This document shows positions 41,993 to 49,733 of a DNA stretch of 50,960 bases, in pieces. The stretch spans positions 1 to 50,960 of the forward strand of contig JBPCMU010000121.1 of assembly GCA_051001975.1 (NCBI GenBank). The letters are read 5' to 3'. The translations under genes and the position numbers were made by a program. The stretch comes from DATAEG01 sp051001975. GTDB lineage: Bacteria > Actinomycetota > Actinomycetes > Mycobacteriales > Jatrophihabitantaceae. How positions within the stretch are numbered: the stretch's first letter is position 1; the number at the start of each line of letters is the position of its first letter. The notes below the pieces were generated by a model. It was not told where the DNA came from. It searched no databases and saw only the letters and a list, made by a program, of their open reading frames with translations.

Positions 41993-42808
41993 TCAGCCCG
42001 CGAGGGTGGCTACCACTTCGTCGGCGGACGCCGACCCGTCGTGCCAGCCCTTGGACCGGGTCCACGTCGATCGGTCATAGCTGACGGTCGCGATACCGAG
42101 CCGGTCGGCGTTGGCCACCAGCCACGCCGCAGTCCGCCAGGACGCACCCGGGACGTGCACGGACCGGCTGTCGGTCGTGGGCTTCTGGACCGGGAGGTCA
42201 CGGGAGAGCTGGCTGGCCACCGACGCGACCGACGCGACCCTGGTCGGCTTGCTGAACGAGCAGGCGATCCCCCGCGGCGCGCCCCACATCGCCGTGACGA
42301 TCGAGGTCGCGGTGCCCTCGTGTTGGGCGTAGGCGGTTCCGTCTGCTGAGATCTGCACCTTCTGGATGACGGTGGCTAACGCGTCGGTCTGCCAACGTGG
42401 CACCTTGATCAGCGCGGTCAGGAAGGCGCCGGTCGCGAACCGCACGTCGGCGAGTTGTTCGGGCTTGCCCCAGCCCTGTGACGGTCGCTGCTGCAGGACG
42501 CCGACCGAGTCACGGTCGCCTTGCCCTGCCGGGATGTTGGTCAGCTTCGACTCCTGCAGGCCAGCAGCGATCACGAGCACGGCGGCCCGCTGCGGGAGGG
42601 ACCGGCCGATCACCACGCCCACCATCGATGAGGCGACGGCGGCTTGGCCGGTCGAGGTGTGCTGGTCGCCGAAACTGCACCCCTGTGCGGTGTTTTCGGT
42701 GACCTTGTGCCACACCGCGCGCACGATCAGCCCGGTCGCCACCGCGACGACGGCGATGACGACCACGGCGATGAGGCCGCGGATCGCACCGCTGGAACGT
42801 CCGGCCAT
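41993..42808 (-). CDS. Membrane-anchored lytic transglycosylase-like protein
   Basis: A 271-residue protein with one N-terminal membrane anchor (GLIAVVVIAVVAVATGLIV, residues ~9-27) and an extracytoplasmic part. AAGLQESKLTNI (catalytic-type Glu) followed by GVLQQRPSQGWG is the classic lysozyme-fold/SLT pattern, so peptidoglycan cleavage is plausible; the C-terminal 90 residues are of unknown type. Its ATG shares a base with the dapD stop (TGATG), so it is translationally coupled to a peptidoglycan precursor gene. Confidence 0.7.
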   Translation of the reverse strand: MAGRSSGAIRGLIAVVVIAVVAVATGLIVRAVWHKVTENTAQGCSFGDQHTSTGQAAVASSMVGVVIGRSLPQRAAVLVIAAGLQESKLTNIPAGQGDRDSVGVLQQRPSQGWGKPEQLADVRFATGAFLTALIKVPRWQTDALATVIQKVQISADGTAYAQHEGTATSIVTAMWGAPRGIACSFSKPTRVASVASVASQLSRDLPVQKPTTDSRSVHVPGASWRTAAWLVANADRLGIATVSYDRSTWTRSKGWHDGSASADEVVATLAG

Positions 42809-43776
42809 CAGGCGTTGGCGTGCAGCGCGGAGTTCAACTCGATGCCCTGCCGGGCGCGGGCGACGGCCTCGAGCGCGCCGGACAAGCTGTTGCGGCGGAA
42901 CAGCAGGTTGGGCCGGCCGGACAACTCGACCGCCTTGATCGCGTGGCCGTCGTCGAGCACGACCTTGGCGCCGGCGGTCACATAGCAACCGGCTTCCACC
43001 ACGCAGTCGTCGCCGAGCGAGATGCCGATCCCGGCGTTGGCACCGATCAGGCAGCGGCGGCCGACCGAGACGATCTGGGTGCCGCCGCCGGACAGCGTCC
43101 CCATGATCGATGCCCCGCCGCCGACGTCGCTGCCCTCGCCCACCACGACGCCGGCCGAGATCCGTCCCTCGACCATGGACTCACCCAGCGTGCCTGCGTT
43201 GTAGTTGACGAAGCCCTCGTGCATCACCGTCGTGCCGGGGGCGACGTGTGCGCCGAGCCTGACCCGGTCGGCGTCGGCGATCCTGACACCCTCAGGGATG
43301 ACGTAGTCGGTCATCCGCGGGAACTTGTCGATGCCGAACACGGTGAGATGGCCCCGGGTCCGCAGCCGCAACCGGACGTCCTCGAACCCGGCCACCGGGC
43401 ACGGTCCCATCGACGTCCACACCACGTTGTTGAGCAGGCCGAACAGGCCGGTGAGATCGACGTGGTGCGGTTCGACCAAGCAGTGACTCAGCAGGTGCAG
43501 GCGGAGGTACACGTCCGGCGCATCCTTCGGCGCCGTGGCGAGTTCGATGCGCCGGCGGACCACCTCGGTGTGCACGCCGCGGTCGAAATCAGAGCCAACC
43601 AGACGCTGCAGGCCCTCCGGAGCCACCTCATCGGCCGGCTGGCCAAGCGATGGCTGGGGGTACCAGGTGTCCAGCACCGCACTGGTCCGGTCATCGACGG
43701 TGGCTAGGCCGAAACCCCACGCTGTTTCGGACTCGGCCTGCTGGGAGGCAGCGGTAGCACTGTCGGGACTTGTCAC
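42808..43776 (-). CDS. dapD: Tetrahydrodipicolinate N-succinyltransferase DapD
   Basis: A 322-residue protein of the actinobacterial DapD type: an alpha/beta N-terminal domain (~1-150), then a left-handed beta-helix of hexapeptide repeats (VRLGAHVAPGTTVMHEGFVN, EGRISAGVVVGEGSDVGGGA, ~160-280), then the C-terminal capping segment. It transfers succinyl from succinyl-CoA to tetrahydrodipicolinate in the diaminopimelate/lysine pathway. The GTG start at 43776 removes an unrelated in-frame extension that overlaps dapE. Divergent dapE starts only 39 bp away. Confidence 0.93.
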   Translation of the reverse strand: MTSPDSATAASQQAESETAWGFGLATVDDRTSAVLDTWYPQPSLGQPADEVAPEGLQRLVGSDFDRGVHTEVVRRRIELATAPKDAPDVYLRLHLLSHCLVEPHHVDLTGLFGLLNNVVWTSMGPCPVAGFEDVRLRLRTRGHLTVFGIDKFPRMTDYVIPEGVRIADADRVRLGAHVAPGTTVMHEGFVNYNAGTLGESMVEGRISAGVVVGEGSDVGGGASIMGTLSGGGTQIVSVGRRCLIGANAGIGISLGDDCVVEAGCYVTAGAKVVLDDGHAIKAVELSGRPNLLFRRNSLSGALEAVARARQGIELNSALHANA

Positions 43777-43782
43777 GGGCCT

Positions 43783-43807
43783 ACGGTACCCAGGCGATAG
43801 GTACGCT
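43783..43807. promoter_or_regulatory. Compact bidirectional promoter of dapD and dapE
   Basis: The 39-bp gap has a -10-like TACGCT for dapE (43802-43807, eight bases before its GTG) and TACCGT on the minus strand for dapD (43783-43788, six bases before its GTG). Both spacings put transcription starts at the start codons, so both mRNAs may be leaderless and the two promoters must overlap upstream. No Shine-Dalgarno is seen for either gene. Confidence 0.5.
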
Positions 43808-43815
43808 GCGCCCTT

Positions 43816-44919
43816 GTGACAGGCCGTGTTCAGGGTGACGTTGTCCGGCTCGATCTGTCGGTCGACGCCGCGGGGTTGACTGCGGCGCTGGTCGATGTCG
43901 AGTCGGTGTCCGAGAACGAGGTGCAGCTGACCGATGCGGTCGAGTCTGCGCTGCGTGCGCTTCCCGCGCTGGCGGTGGACCGGTACGGCAACGTGGTGGT
44001 GGCGCGCACCATGCTGGGTGCGGTGAGCCGGGTGGTTCTGGCCGGGCACCTGGACACCGTCCCGATCGCGGACAACGTGCCGTCGATCCGTGACGGCGAT
44101 GTGCTCCGCGGATGCGGGACCTCGGACATGAAGTCGGGGGATGCTGTCGCGCTACGCATTGCCTATCTCGTCGGCACCGGCGCACTGCAGCCGGCCACCG
44201 ACCTGACATGGATCTTCTACGACTGCGAGGAGATCGCTGCTGAGCGCAACGGCCTGACCGCGTTGGCCCGAGACCAGCCGGCGGACATGCGAGCGGACCT
44301 GGCCATCCTCCTCGAGCCGACCGGTGGCGTGCTCGAGGGAGGCTGCCAGGGCACCATGCGGGCAGTCGCGCGGCTGACCGGGCGGCGCGCACACAGCGCC
44401 CGGTCCTGGCTGGGGGTGAACGCGGTCCACGCTGCCGCGCCACTTCTGCAGTACCTGGCCGACTACCGTCCGCGCCGTGTGGTCGTCGACGGATTGGAAT
44501 ATCGCGAGGGCCTCAACGCGGTGGCCGTCGAGGGCGGGGTGGCCGGCAACGTCATCCCGGACGAGTGCCGGGTGACCGTCAACTTCCGATTCGCGCCGGA
44601 CCGCAGCGAGGCCGAGGCCGAAGCCCACGTCCGCGAGGTCCTGGCCGGCGTGGACGTGGAGGTCATCGACTCCGCGCCCGGTGCCCGCCCGGGGATGGAC
44701 GCCCCGCTGACCCGGGCGCTGGCCGCCGCGGTCGGCGGTGAGCCACGCGCCAAGCTGGGGTGGACCGACGTCGCCCGGTTCGCCCGCCTGGGAGTGCCGG
44801 CGGTGAACTTCGGCCCGGGCGATCCCAACCTGGCGCACACCCGGGAGGAATGGGTCTCGGCAGCGGCCGTTGGCGCCGCGGAAGAGAGCCTGGTGCGCTT
44901 CCTGACATCGCTCGGCTGA
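43816..44919 (+). CDS. dapE: Succinyl-diaminopimelate desuccinylase DapE
   Basis: A 367-residue M20 metallopeptidase. Zinc ligands can be placed at His of LAGHLDTVP (~residue 79), Asp of GTSDMKSG (the bridging Asp ~97), the Glu pair in DCEEIAAERNG, and His of NLAHTREEWV near the C-terminus. A central dimerisation lid (~180-290) is present. It releases succinate from N-succinyl-LL-diaminopimelate, giving the peptidoglycan and lysine precursor. GTG start, probably leaderless, divergent from dapD. Confidence 0.93.
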   Translation: MTGRVQGDVVRLDLSVDAAGLTAALVDVESVSENEVQLTDAVESALRALPALAVDRYGNVVVARTMLGAVSRVVLAGHLDTVPIADNVPSIRDGDVLRGCGTSDMKSGDAVALRIAYLVGTGALQPATDLTWIFYDCEEIAAERNGLTALARDQPADMRADLAILLEPTGGVLEGGCQGTMRAVARLTGRRAHSARSWLGVNAVHAAAPLLQYLADYRPRRVVVDGLEYREGLNAVAVEGGVAGNVIPDECRVTVNFRFAPDRSEAEAEAHVREVLAGVDVEVIDSAPGARPGMDAPLTRALAAAVGGEPRAKLGWTDVARFARLGVPAVNFGPGDPNLAHTREEWVSAAAVGAAEESLVRFLTSLG

Positions 44920-44936
44920 CTCGTCTAAATGGGTAT

Positions 44937-44964
44937 TTGCCGGCGCCGCGAGCGCTCCTACACT
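44937..44964 (+). promoter_or_regulatory. Promoter of endolysin-like gene
   Basis: TTGCCG at 44937-44942 and TACACT at 44959-44964 are separated by 16 bp, a credible housekeeping-type promoter. It is positioned 67 bp before ATG 45031 and immediately after dapE, so the hydrolase gene has its own transcript. Confidence 0.55.
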
Positions 44965-45030
44965 GTGTCGAGGTGCCGTGAACGCATGGTGCGCCCTCCC
45001 CGCGAAGCGCCTGGCGATGGGGATCGTCTC

Positions 45031-45843
45031 ATGTCATCTGTGGCCTTCGCGCCGAGCGCGATCTACCAGCTGTTCAACGCGATCAAGGGTCATCTCCCGG
45101 AAGCCGAACTCAACGGGGTCGTGGCCGGCCCGAACGAGGCGTTCTACGGCTATCACTGGGCTGCCAAAGAGCTCCCGAAGAGCGACGACTCCCGAGTCGG
45201 TGCGCTGAACACCCCGCCCGCCGACCCCGGCGCTGCGTCGGCCCTGGACGTCAAGCTCGGGCCGGACTCGATGAAGCTGTGCACGAGTCGGTTGATCGCC
45301 GCGGCGAAGGCGGGTGATCGACGGATGCTGCCGGTGCGCGAACTATGCGGCACCACCGACGGCAGGCAGACCCACAACTACGAAGTACCCGAGCGCCGCG
45401 ACGGACTGAACGAGTGGGAGCCCTCGCACCTCTGGCACATCCACCTGAGCTTCTACCGCCGGTACTCGCTGTCGGCCTCGACCCTGCTGCCCGTCGCCGA
45501 GGTGTTCGCGGGCAAGGACGTCGTGTCGTCGGCCGCGATGTCGGTGGCTGGAGCGCCGGTACCGGGTTCGGGCTGGCCGTTGGCTCCGGACGAGTACTTC
45601 GGTTTGGTCACCGGGCCGAAGGCGTCACACGGTGGGTACCACGGCTGGGAACGTCCGTACGTGACGAGGATCCAGAAGCGCATGCAGAAGCTGGGGTACG
45701 CACCGGCCGGCAAGAGCTGGGCGGACGGTGTGTACGAGAAGCCGACGGCACAGGCGGTCGCTGCTTGGCAGCACGCGAAGTGGGCGTCGGTCACCAGCAG
45801 GTACGGCGAAGTGTGGTCCGACGACTGGGCCCGGCTGTTCTGA
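45031..45843 (+). CDS. Endolysin-like protein: M15-like hydrolase domain plus peptidoglycan-binding domain
   Basis: A 270-residue protein without a signal peptide or membrane segment. Residues ~10-160 have a phage-type, M15-like layout: GPNEAFYGYHWAAKELPKSD, then AASALDVKLGPDSM and SHLWHIHLSFYRR, where His, Asp and His could bind zinc. Residues ~205-255 look like a peptidoglycan-binding_1 domain (VTRIQKRMQKLGYAPAGKSW, QAVAAWQ). I recognise this combination from actinophage lysins and related host proteins, but no phage gene adjoins. GGGGA precedes ATG 45031. Function in cell-wall cleavage is an inference. Confidence 0.65.
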   Translation: MSSVAFAPSAIYQLFNAIKGHLPEAELNGVVAGPNEAFYGYHWAAKELPKSDDSRVGALNTPPADPGAASALDVKLGPDSMKLCTSRLIAAAKAGDRRMLPVRELCGTTDGRQTHNYEVPERRDGLNEWEPSHLWHIHLSFYRRYSLSASTLLPVAEVFAGKDVVSSAAMSVAGAPVPGSGWPLAPDEYFGLVTGPKASHGGYHGWERPYVTRIQKRMQKLGYAPAGKSWADGVYEKPTAQAVAAWQHAKWASVTSRYGEVWSDDWARLF

Positions 45844-45885
45844 CCCTTGCCGGGAATCCTGGGGTCGACCGGCTAGCGTTTAGCT

Positions 45886-46725
45886 GTGAGTACTGACGCC
45901 ACCGATCCTGATGCCCGTTCGACCGGTGACTCCGAGGAGCGACACCGCGGGCCGGTGATCCTGCGCCGCGGCCAGATCCAACCCGGTACCACCGACCAGC
46001 GTCTGCTCGACTCGCGCGGGCCGACCGACTGGGTGCACACCGATCCGTGGCGAGTGCTGCGCATCCAGTCCGAATTTGTCGAAGGCTTCGGTCTGCTCGC
46101 CGAGCTGGGCCAGGCCGTGTCCGTCTTCGGCTCGGCCCGCACGTCGACCGACTCGGCCGAGTACACCACCGCCGTGCGACTTGGAGCCGCGCTGGTGCAG
46201 GCCGGCTATGCCGTGATCACCGGCGGCGGTCCCGGCACGATGGAGGCGGTCAACAAGGGCGCCTCGCAGGCGGGTGGCCCATCGGTCGGTCTGGGCATCG
46301 AGTTGCCGTTCGAGCAGAGCCTGAACCAGTGGGTCGACCTGGGGCTGAACTTCCGCTACTTCTTCGCCCGCAAGACCATGTTCGTCAAGTACGCGCAGGC
46401 GTTCGTCATCATGCCGGGCGGCTTCGGCACGCTGGACGAGCTCTTCGAGGCCGTGACGCTCGTGCAGACCCGCAAAGTGACGCGGTTCCCGGTCATCCTG
46501 TTCGGCACGGAGTACTGGTCCGGGTTGGTCGACTGGATCCGTGGCACCGTGCTGCCGGCCGGGAAGATCAGCGCGCCCGATCCGGACCTGGTGACGATGA
46601 CCGACGACGTGTCCGAGGTCATCCGGATCATCACCTCGGCTGACGCGGTCCGCTCCGACCAGGCCGTGCTGGAGGAGCGCTCGCAGGACGCTGCGCGCCA
46701 GGACCGCGGCCACGACGCGCAGTAG
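45886..46725 (+). CDS. LOG family protein (TIGR00730), longer paralogue
   Basis: A 279-residue Rossmann-like protein of the LOG/lysine-decarboxylase-like family. After a ~75-residue N-terminal region the fold starts with VSVFGSARTSTDS, then GGGPGTMEAVNKGA and the signature MPGGFGTLDELFE with the catalytic Glu/Arg set. The family hydrolyses nucleoside 5'-monophosphates to free base and ribose 5-phosphate (cytokinin activation in LOG proteins). It starts 42 bp after the endolysin-like gene; six bp separate it from its shorter paralogue. Confidence 0.87.
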   Translation: MSTDATDPDARSTGDSEERHRGPVILRRGQIQPGTTDQRLLDSRGPTDWVHTDPWRVLRIQSEFVEGFGLLAELGQAVSVFGSARTSTDSAEYTTAVRLGAALVQAGYAVITGGGPGTMEAVNKGASQAGGPSVGLGIELPFEQSLNQWVDLGLNFRYFFARKTMFVKYAQAFVIMPGGFGTLDELFEAVTLVQTRKVTRFPVILFGTEYWSGLVDWIRGTVLPAGKISAPDPDLVTMTDDVSEVIRIITSADAVRSDQAVLEERSQDAARQDRGHDAQ

Positions 46726-46731
46726 TTCGCG

Positions 46732-47280
46732 ATGGCAGCCATTTGCGTCTACTGCGCTTCGGTCCCGCAGATCGAATCGCGATTCCTCGACCTCGCCACC
46801 GAGATCGGCACGCTGATCGCTGCGCGTGGGCACACCTTGGTCTCCGGCGGCGGCAGCGTGTCGATGATGGGCGCGGTGGCCGCAGCGGCGCGGGCAGGTG
46901 GGGCGCGAACCGTCGGTGTAATGCCGCAGGCGCTCGTCAATGCCGAGATCGCCGACGAGTCGTCTGACGAGCTGGTCGTGGTCGACACCATGCGGGAGCG
47001 CAAGCGGGTGATGGAAGAGCGCAGCGACGCGTTCGTCGTGCTGCCCGGCGGGATCGGCACGCTCGAGGAGCTGTTCGAGATGTGGACCGCGCGGTACCTG
47101 ATGATGCACACCAAGCCGGTCGTGCTGCTCAACGCATTCGGTTTCTACGATCCGCTGCTACAGATGATCGACACGATGTATCGGGCCGGCTTCGTGCGTC
47201 CCGTCTCGCTGGAGGTCCTGCACCGGGCGACGACGGCTGCCGAGGCGGTCGACGCGGTGGACGCCGCGCTGGCCGGTTAG
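46732..47280 (+). CDS. LOG family protein (TIGR00730), shorter paralogue
   Basis: A 182-residue LOG protein with the classical short layout: ICVYCASVPQIE at the N-terminus, SGGGSVSMMGAVAAAA, the ERKRVMEERSDAFVVLPGG segment and GIGTLEELFE. All residues of the PGGxGTxxE signature are present. It resembles mycobacterial Rv1205, whose cytokinin product accumulation is linked to proteasome-related stress. Likely co-transcribed with the longer paralogue. Its stop overlaps the convergent folP2-like gene by four bases. Confidence 0.88.
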   Translation: MAAICVYCASVPQIESRFLDLATEIGTLIAARGHTLVSGGGSVSMMGAVAAAARAGGARTVGVMPQALVNAEIADESSDELVVVDTMRERKRVMEERSDAFVVLPGGIGTLEELFEMWTARYLMMHTKPVVLLNAFGFYDPLLQMIDTMYRAGFVRPVSLEVLHRATTAAEAVDAVDAALAG

Positions 47281-48164
47281 TCGAGGCCGCGTCGCGCGGC
47301 GGCGGGCGCCCGGCTGCCGATGATGCTGGCCACCATGTCCAGCACTCGGCGGGTAGCGCGGACGTCGTGGGCGCGGAACACCCTGGCACCGTGCCAGGCC
47401 GAGATCGCTGACGCGGCGAGCGTCCCCTCCAATCGATCGGCGACCGGCAGGTCCAGGGTTTCGCCGACAAAGTCCTTACGGGACAGGGCGACCAGCACTG
47501 GCCACCCCGTTGCCACCAGCTCGTCGAGGCGATAGGTCAGCTCCAACGAGTGGTACGTGTTCTTGCCGAAGTCGTGGGTGGGGTCGACGATGATCCCGTC
47601 TGCTCGTACGCCTAGCGCGACGGCGCGCTCAGCGGCGGCGGTGACCGTCTCGATCACGTCCCGGACCACATCGTCGTACTGCATGCCGTGCGGATCGGTT
47701 CGCGGCGGCAGCCCGCCGGTGTGGCTGCACACCAGCCCGACGCCGGTCTCCGCGACTACGTGCACGAGGTCGGGGTCGGCGCCGGCCCAGCTGTCGTTGA
47801 CGAGGTCGGCCCCGGCGGCGGCAACCTCGCGCGCTACGCCCGAGCGCCACGTGTCCACACTGATGGCCACCTCCGGATGGCGCGAGCGGGCGAACTCCAC
47901 CACCGGCAGGACCCGGCGCAGTTCTTCTGCCTCGTCCACCTCTGGGCCGACCCCCGCGCGAACCCCGCCGATGTCGATGATCGCGGCGCCCTCGTCCACG
48001 CAGCGACGCACGGCTTCCTGCGCCCGGCTCAGCTCGACGTTGGCGCCCCCGTCATAGAAGGAATCAGGGGTGCGGTTGACGATGCCCATCACCGCGAACT
48101 CGTCCGGTGCCACCCGCAGCGGGCCGAGCCTGAGGGCGGCCGGGGCCTCGCGGTGCGCCGTCAC
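47277..48164 (-). CDS. Dihydropteroate synthase-like protein FolP2
   Basis: A ~295-residue TIM-barrel protein of the pterin-binding family: MGIVNRTPDSFYDGG, IDIGGVRAG, SVDTWRSGVA, NDSWAG, IIVDPTHDFGKNTYHSL and ALSRKDFVGETL. The wording NRTPDSFYD (not NVTPDSFSD) and HDFGKN mark the FolP2 branch, which in mycobacteria was reported to lack dihydropteroate synthase activity, so a direct folate role should not be assumed. Neighbours (LOG, DivIVA-like, tag) repeat the mycobacterial Rv1205-Rv1210 order. GTG 48164 is chosen; ATG 48233 is in frame but lacks a ribosome-binding site. Confidence 0.82.
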   Translation of the reverse strand: MTAHREAPAALRLGPLRVAPDEFAVMGIVNRTPDSFYDGGANVELSRAQEAVRRCVDEGAAIIDIGGVRAGVGPEVDEAEELRRVLPVVEFARSRHPEVAISVDTWRSGVAREVAAAGADLVNDSWAGADPDLVHVVAETGVGLVCSHTGGLPPRTDPHGMQYDDVVRDVIETVTAAAERAVALGVRADGIIVDPTHDFGKNTYHSLELTYRLDELVATGWPVLVALSRKDFVGETLDLPVADRLEGTLAASAISAWHGARVFRAHDVRATRRVLDMVASIIGSRAPAAARRGLD

Positions 48165-48258
48165 GTCAGTCAGCCTGCCATGAGCCCTGACCGGCGGCAG
48201 GTCGACGGGGTCCTTCGGCGGGCCGGGGTGCATGCGGAGGTGCTCACGTGTCACGATC

Positions 48259-48765
48259 GTGGGCGTGTCGTCCCTGCTGATGTACGCGCTGCTGGCCATC
48301 GTGGTGTCTGCGGCGCTGGTCGCCTTGCTGATCGTGTTCGTGCCACAGGGTCGAATCTTGTCGCCAGTGGTGGCCGCCGATTCCATCCCGGACGGACTGC
48401 CGGTCGACGGGGCGCTCACCGCCGACGACGTCACCAAGATCCGGCTGCCGGTCGCCCTGCGCGGCTACCGGATGGTGGAGACCGACGCCATCCTCGATCG
48501 GCTGGCCAGCGAGCTGGAATATCGCGACGCTCTGCTGGAGCGACTCGGCCACCCATTCGACCCGCTGCATCCGGACCGCCCGCTGCCCGGCGGGTCGTTT
48601 GGTGCGCATACGGCCGGGAGGGACGACTCGGCCGCCGAGGTCTTGGCCGCCAACCCGCCGGTCGCCGAGCCGCCGGACGCCAACCCGCCGGCCGACGAGC
48701 CGCTGGCCGACGAGCCTCCGGCCGACGGAGGTGTGTCGGACGAGTCGGCCACACTGGAGACGTGA
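48259..48765 (+). CDS. DivIVA-domain-like membrane protein (Rv1209-like)
   Basis: A ~168-residue protein with one N-terminal membrane segment (LLMYALLAIVVSAALVALLI), then a short DivIVA-like helix (LRGYRMVETDAILDRLASEL, ~residues 70-89) that in related proteins bends into a coiled coil, and a repetitive acidic tail of ADEPPA/ANPP units (~130-160). It could be a polar or septal scaffold piece. The start is unclear: ATG 48232, GTG 48259 and GTG 48265 are in frame. Its stop overlaps the tag start (GTGA). Confidence 0.7.
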   Translation: MGVSSLLMYALLAIVVSAALVALLIVFVPQGRILSPVVAADSIPDGLPVDGALTADDVTKIRLPVALRGYRMVETDAILDRLASELEYRDALLERLGHPFDPLHPDRPLPGGSFGAHTAGRDDSAAEVLAANPPVAEPPDANPPADEPLADEPPADGGVSDESATLET

Positions 48766-49322
48766 GCGAAGCACCCGACGAACGGTCGCGTTGCAGCTGG
48801 GCCACCTCGACGCCTGAGTACATCGCCTACCACGACGACGAGTGGGGCACCCCGCTGCACGGCGAACAGCAGCTGTTCGAGCGGCTGTCGCTCGAGGCTT
48901 TCCAGTCCGGGTTGTCCTGGCTGATCATCCTGCGCAAGCGCCCGAACTTCCGAGCCGCATTCAGTGACTTCGATGTCGACGCGGTCGCCGCGTTCGACGA
49001 GGCACGGATTTCCGAGCTGCTGATGGACACCGGCATCGTCCGGAACCGGTCGAAGATCGTGGCGACTATTGGCAACGCCGAAGCGATCCGCGCCGCGGTG
49101 CCGGATCTCGATTCGCTGCTCTGGTCCTTCGCGCCGACACGGCATCGCCGACCGCGCGGGCTCGGCGACGTGCAGTCCACCAGTCCGGAGTCGATCGCGA
49201 TGGCCAAGGAACTACGCAAACGCGGGCTCAAGTTCGTCGGGCCTACCACCGCCTATGCCCTCATGCAGGCCACCGGCATGGTTGACGACCACATCACCAC
49301 CTGCTGGCGAGCTGGTTCATAG
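48762..49322 (+). CDS. tag: DNA-3-methyladenine glycosylase I
   Basis: A 186-residue base-excision repair enzyme that removes 3-methyladenine. RCSWAT, YIAYHDDEWGTPLH, FEAFQSGLSW-like LEAFQSGLSWLIILRKR and GLKFVGPTTAYALMQATGMV match Tag. The four zinc ligands are present: Cys in RCSW, His in AYHDDEWG, and His/Cys in DDHITTC. GTG 48762 overlaps the previous stop. The protein ends soon after the last ligand, directly at the border of a composite repeat, but its length is normal. Confidence 0.92.
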   Translation: MSEAPDERSRCSWATSTPEYIAYHDDEWGTPLHGEQQLFERLSLEAFQSGLSWLIILRKRPNFRAAFSDFDVDAVAAFDEARISELLMDTGIVRNRSKIVATIGNAEAIRAAVPDLDSLLWSFAPTRHRRPRGLGDVQSTSPESIAMAKELRKRGLKFVGPTTAYALMQATGMVDDHITTCWRAGS

Positions 49323-49337
49323 TCGCTGTGTTTACTG

Positions 49338-49467
49338 ATCGCTTTGTCGGTTCTTCGCGGACCGTCGCAGGCTCGGGCCCACTCTGAACCGAGCTCCTCG
49401 CTTCGCTCGGCCGCAAGCTCGCTGGCGCTCGCGCGGGCGATCTGCTCTTCGCGCAAGCGCTCATCGC
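49338..49467 (+). repeat. Composite repeat copy 2, 5' module
   Basis: The 411-bp gap after tag starts with a single copy of the GC-rich module also found at 23168-23302. It shares TGTCGGTTC, CCCACTCTGAACCGA, GCTCGCTGGCGCTCGCGCGG and GCGCTCATCGC and is in the same orientation. No gene is supported here. Confidence 0.8.
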
Positions 49468-49535
49468 GTTGTGGCTAGAGCTGTGACCGTGGTGCGGTCT
49501 TGCTGCATCGATGCGATCCAGCGTGGCTCTGTTTC

Positions 49536-49697
49536 GGGCGGCGCCGACGGGGGGGTGGGCGGGTGCTCGGGTTGGGCTGTCGGGTGCCGTTCTCTGGTTC
49601 GTCCTCTTGCCGAGAGGGAGGTTTTCGGCGCGACACGCCGACAAACTTGATCTAAAGCTCCCGCTCGGCAGCGACAACCTCCCGCTCGGCGCAATGG
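49536..49697 (+). repeat. Composite repeat copy 2, 3' module with alternative hairpins
   Basis: This matches 23471-23628 from GGCGGCGCCGACG through GTTCTCTGGTTCGTCCTCTT to the hairpin region. The left arm TTGCCGAGAGGGAGG (49607-49621) can pair with either of two CTCCCGCTCGGC copies (about 49659 and 49679). The loop sequence differs from copy 1 while the pairing segments are kept, which suggests that the structure matters. Confidence 0.75.
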
Positions 49698-49733
49698 CCG
49701 ACGAAGCGATCGATAGGAACAGCGTTCGGGATG

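Noticed and set aside
45031..45843. Prophage remnant around the endolysin-like gene
   Set aside because: Flanking genes are conserved chromosomal genes (dapE, LOG) and no integrase, holin, capsid gene or attachment site is seen.
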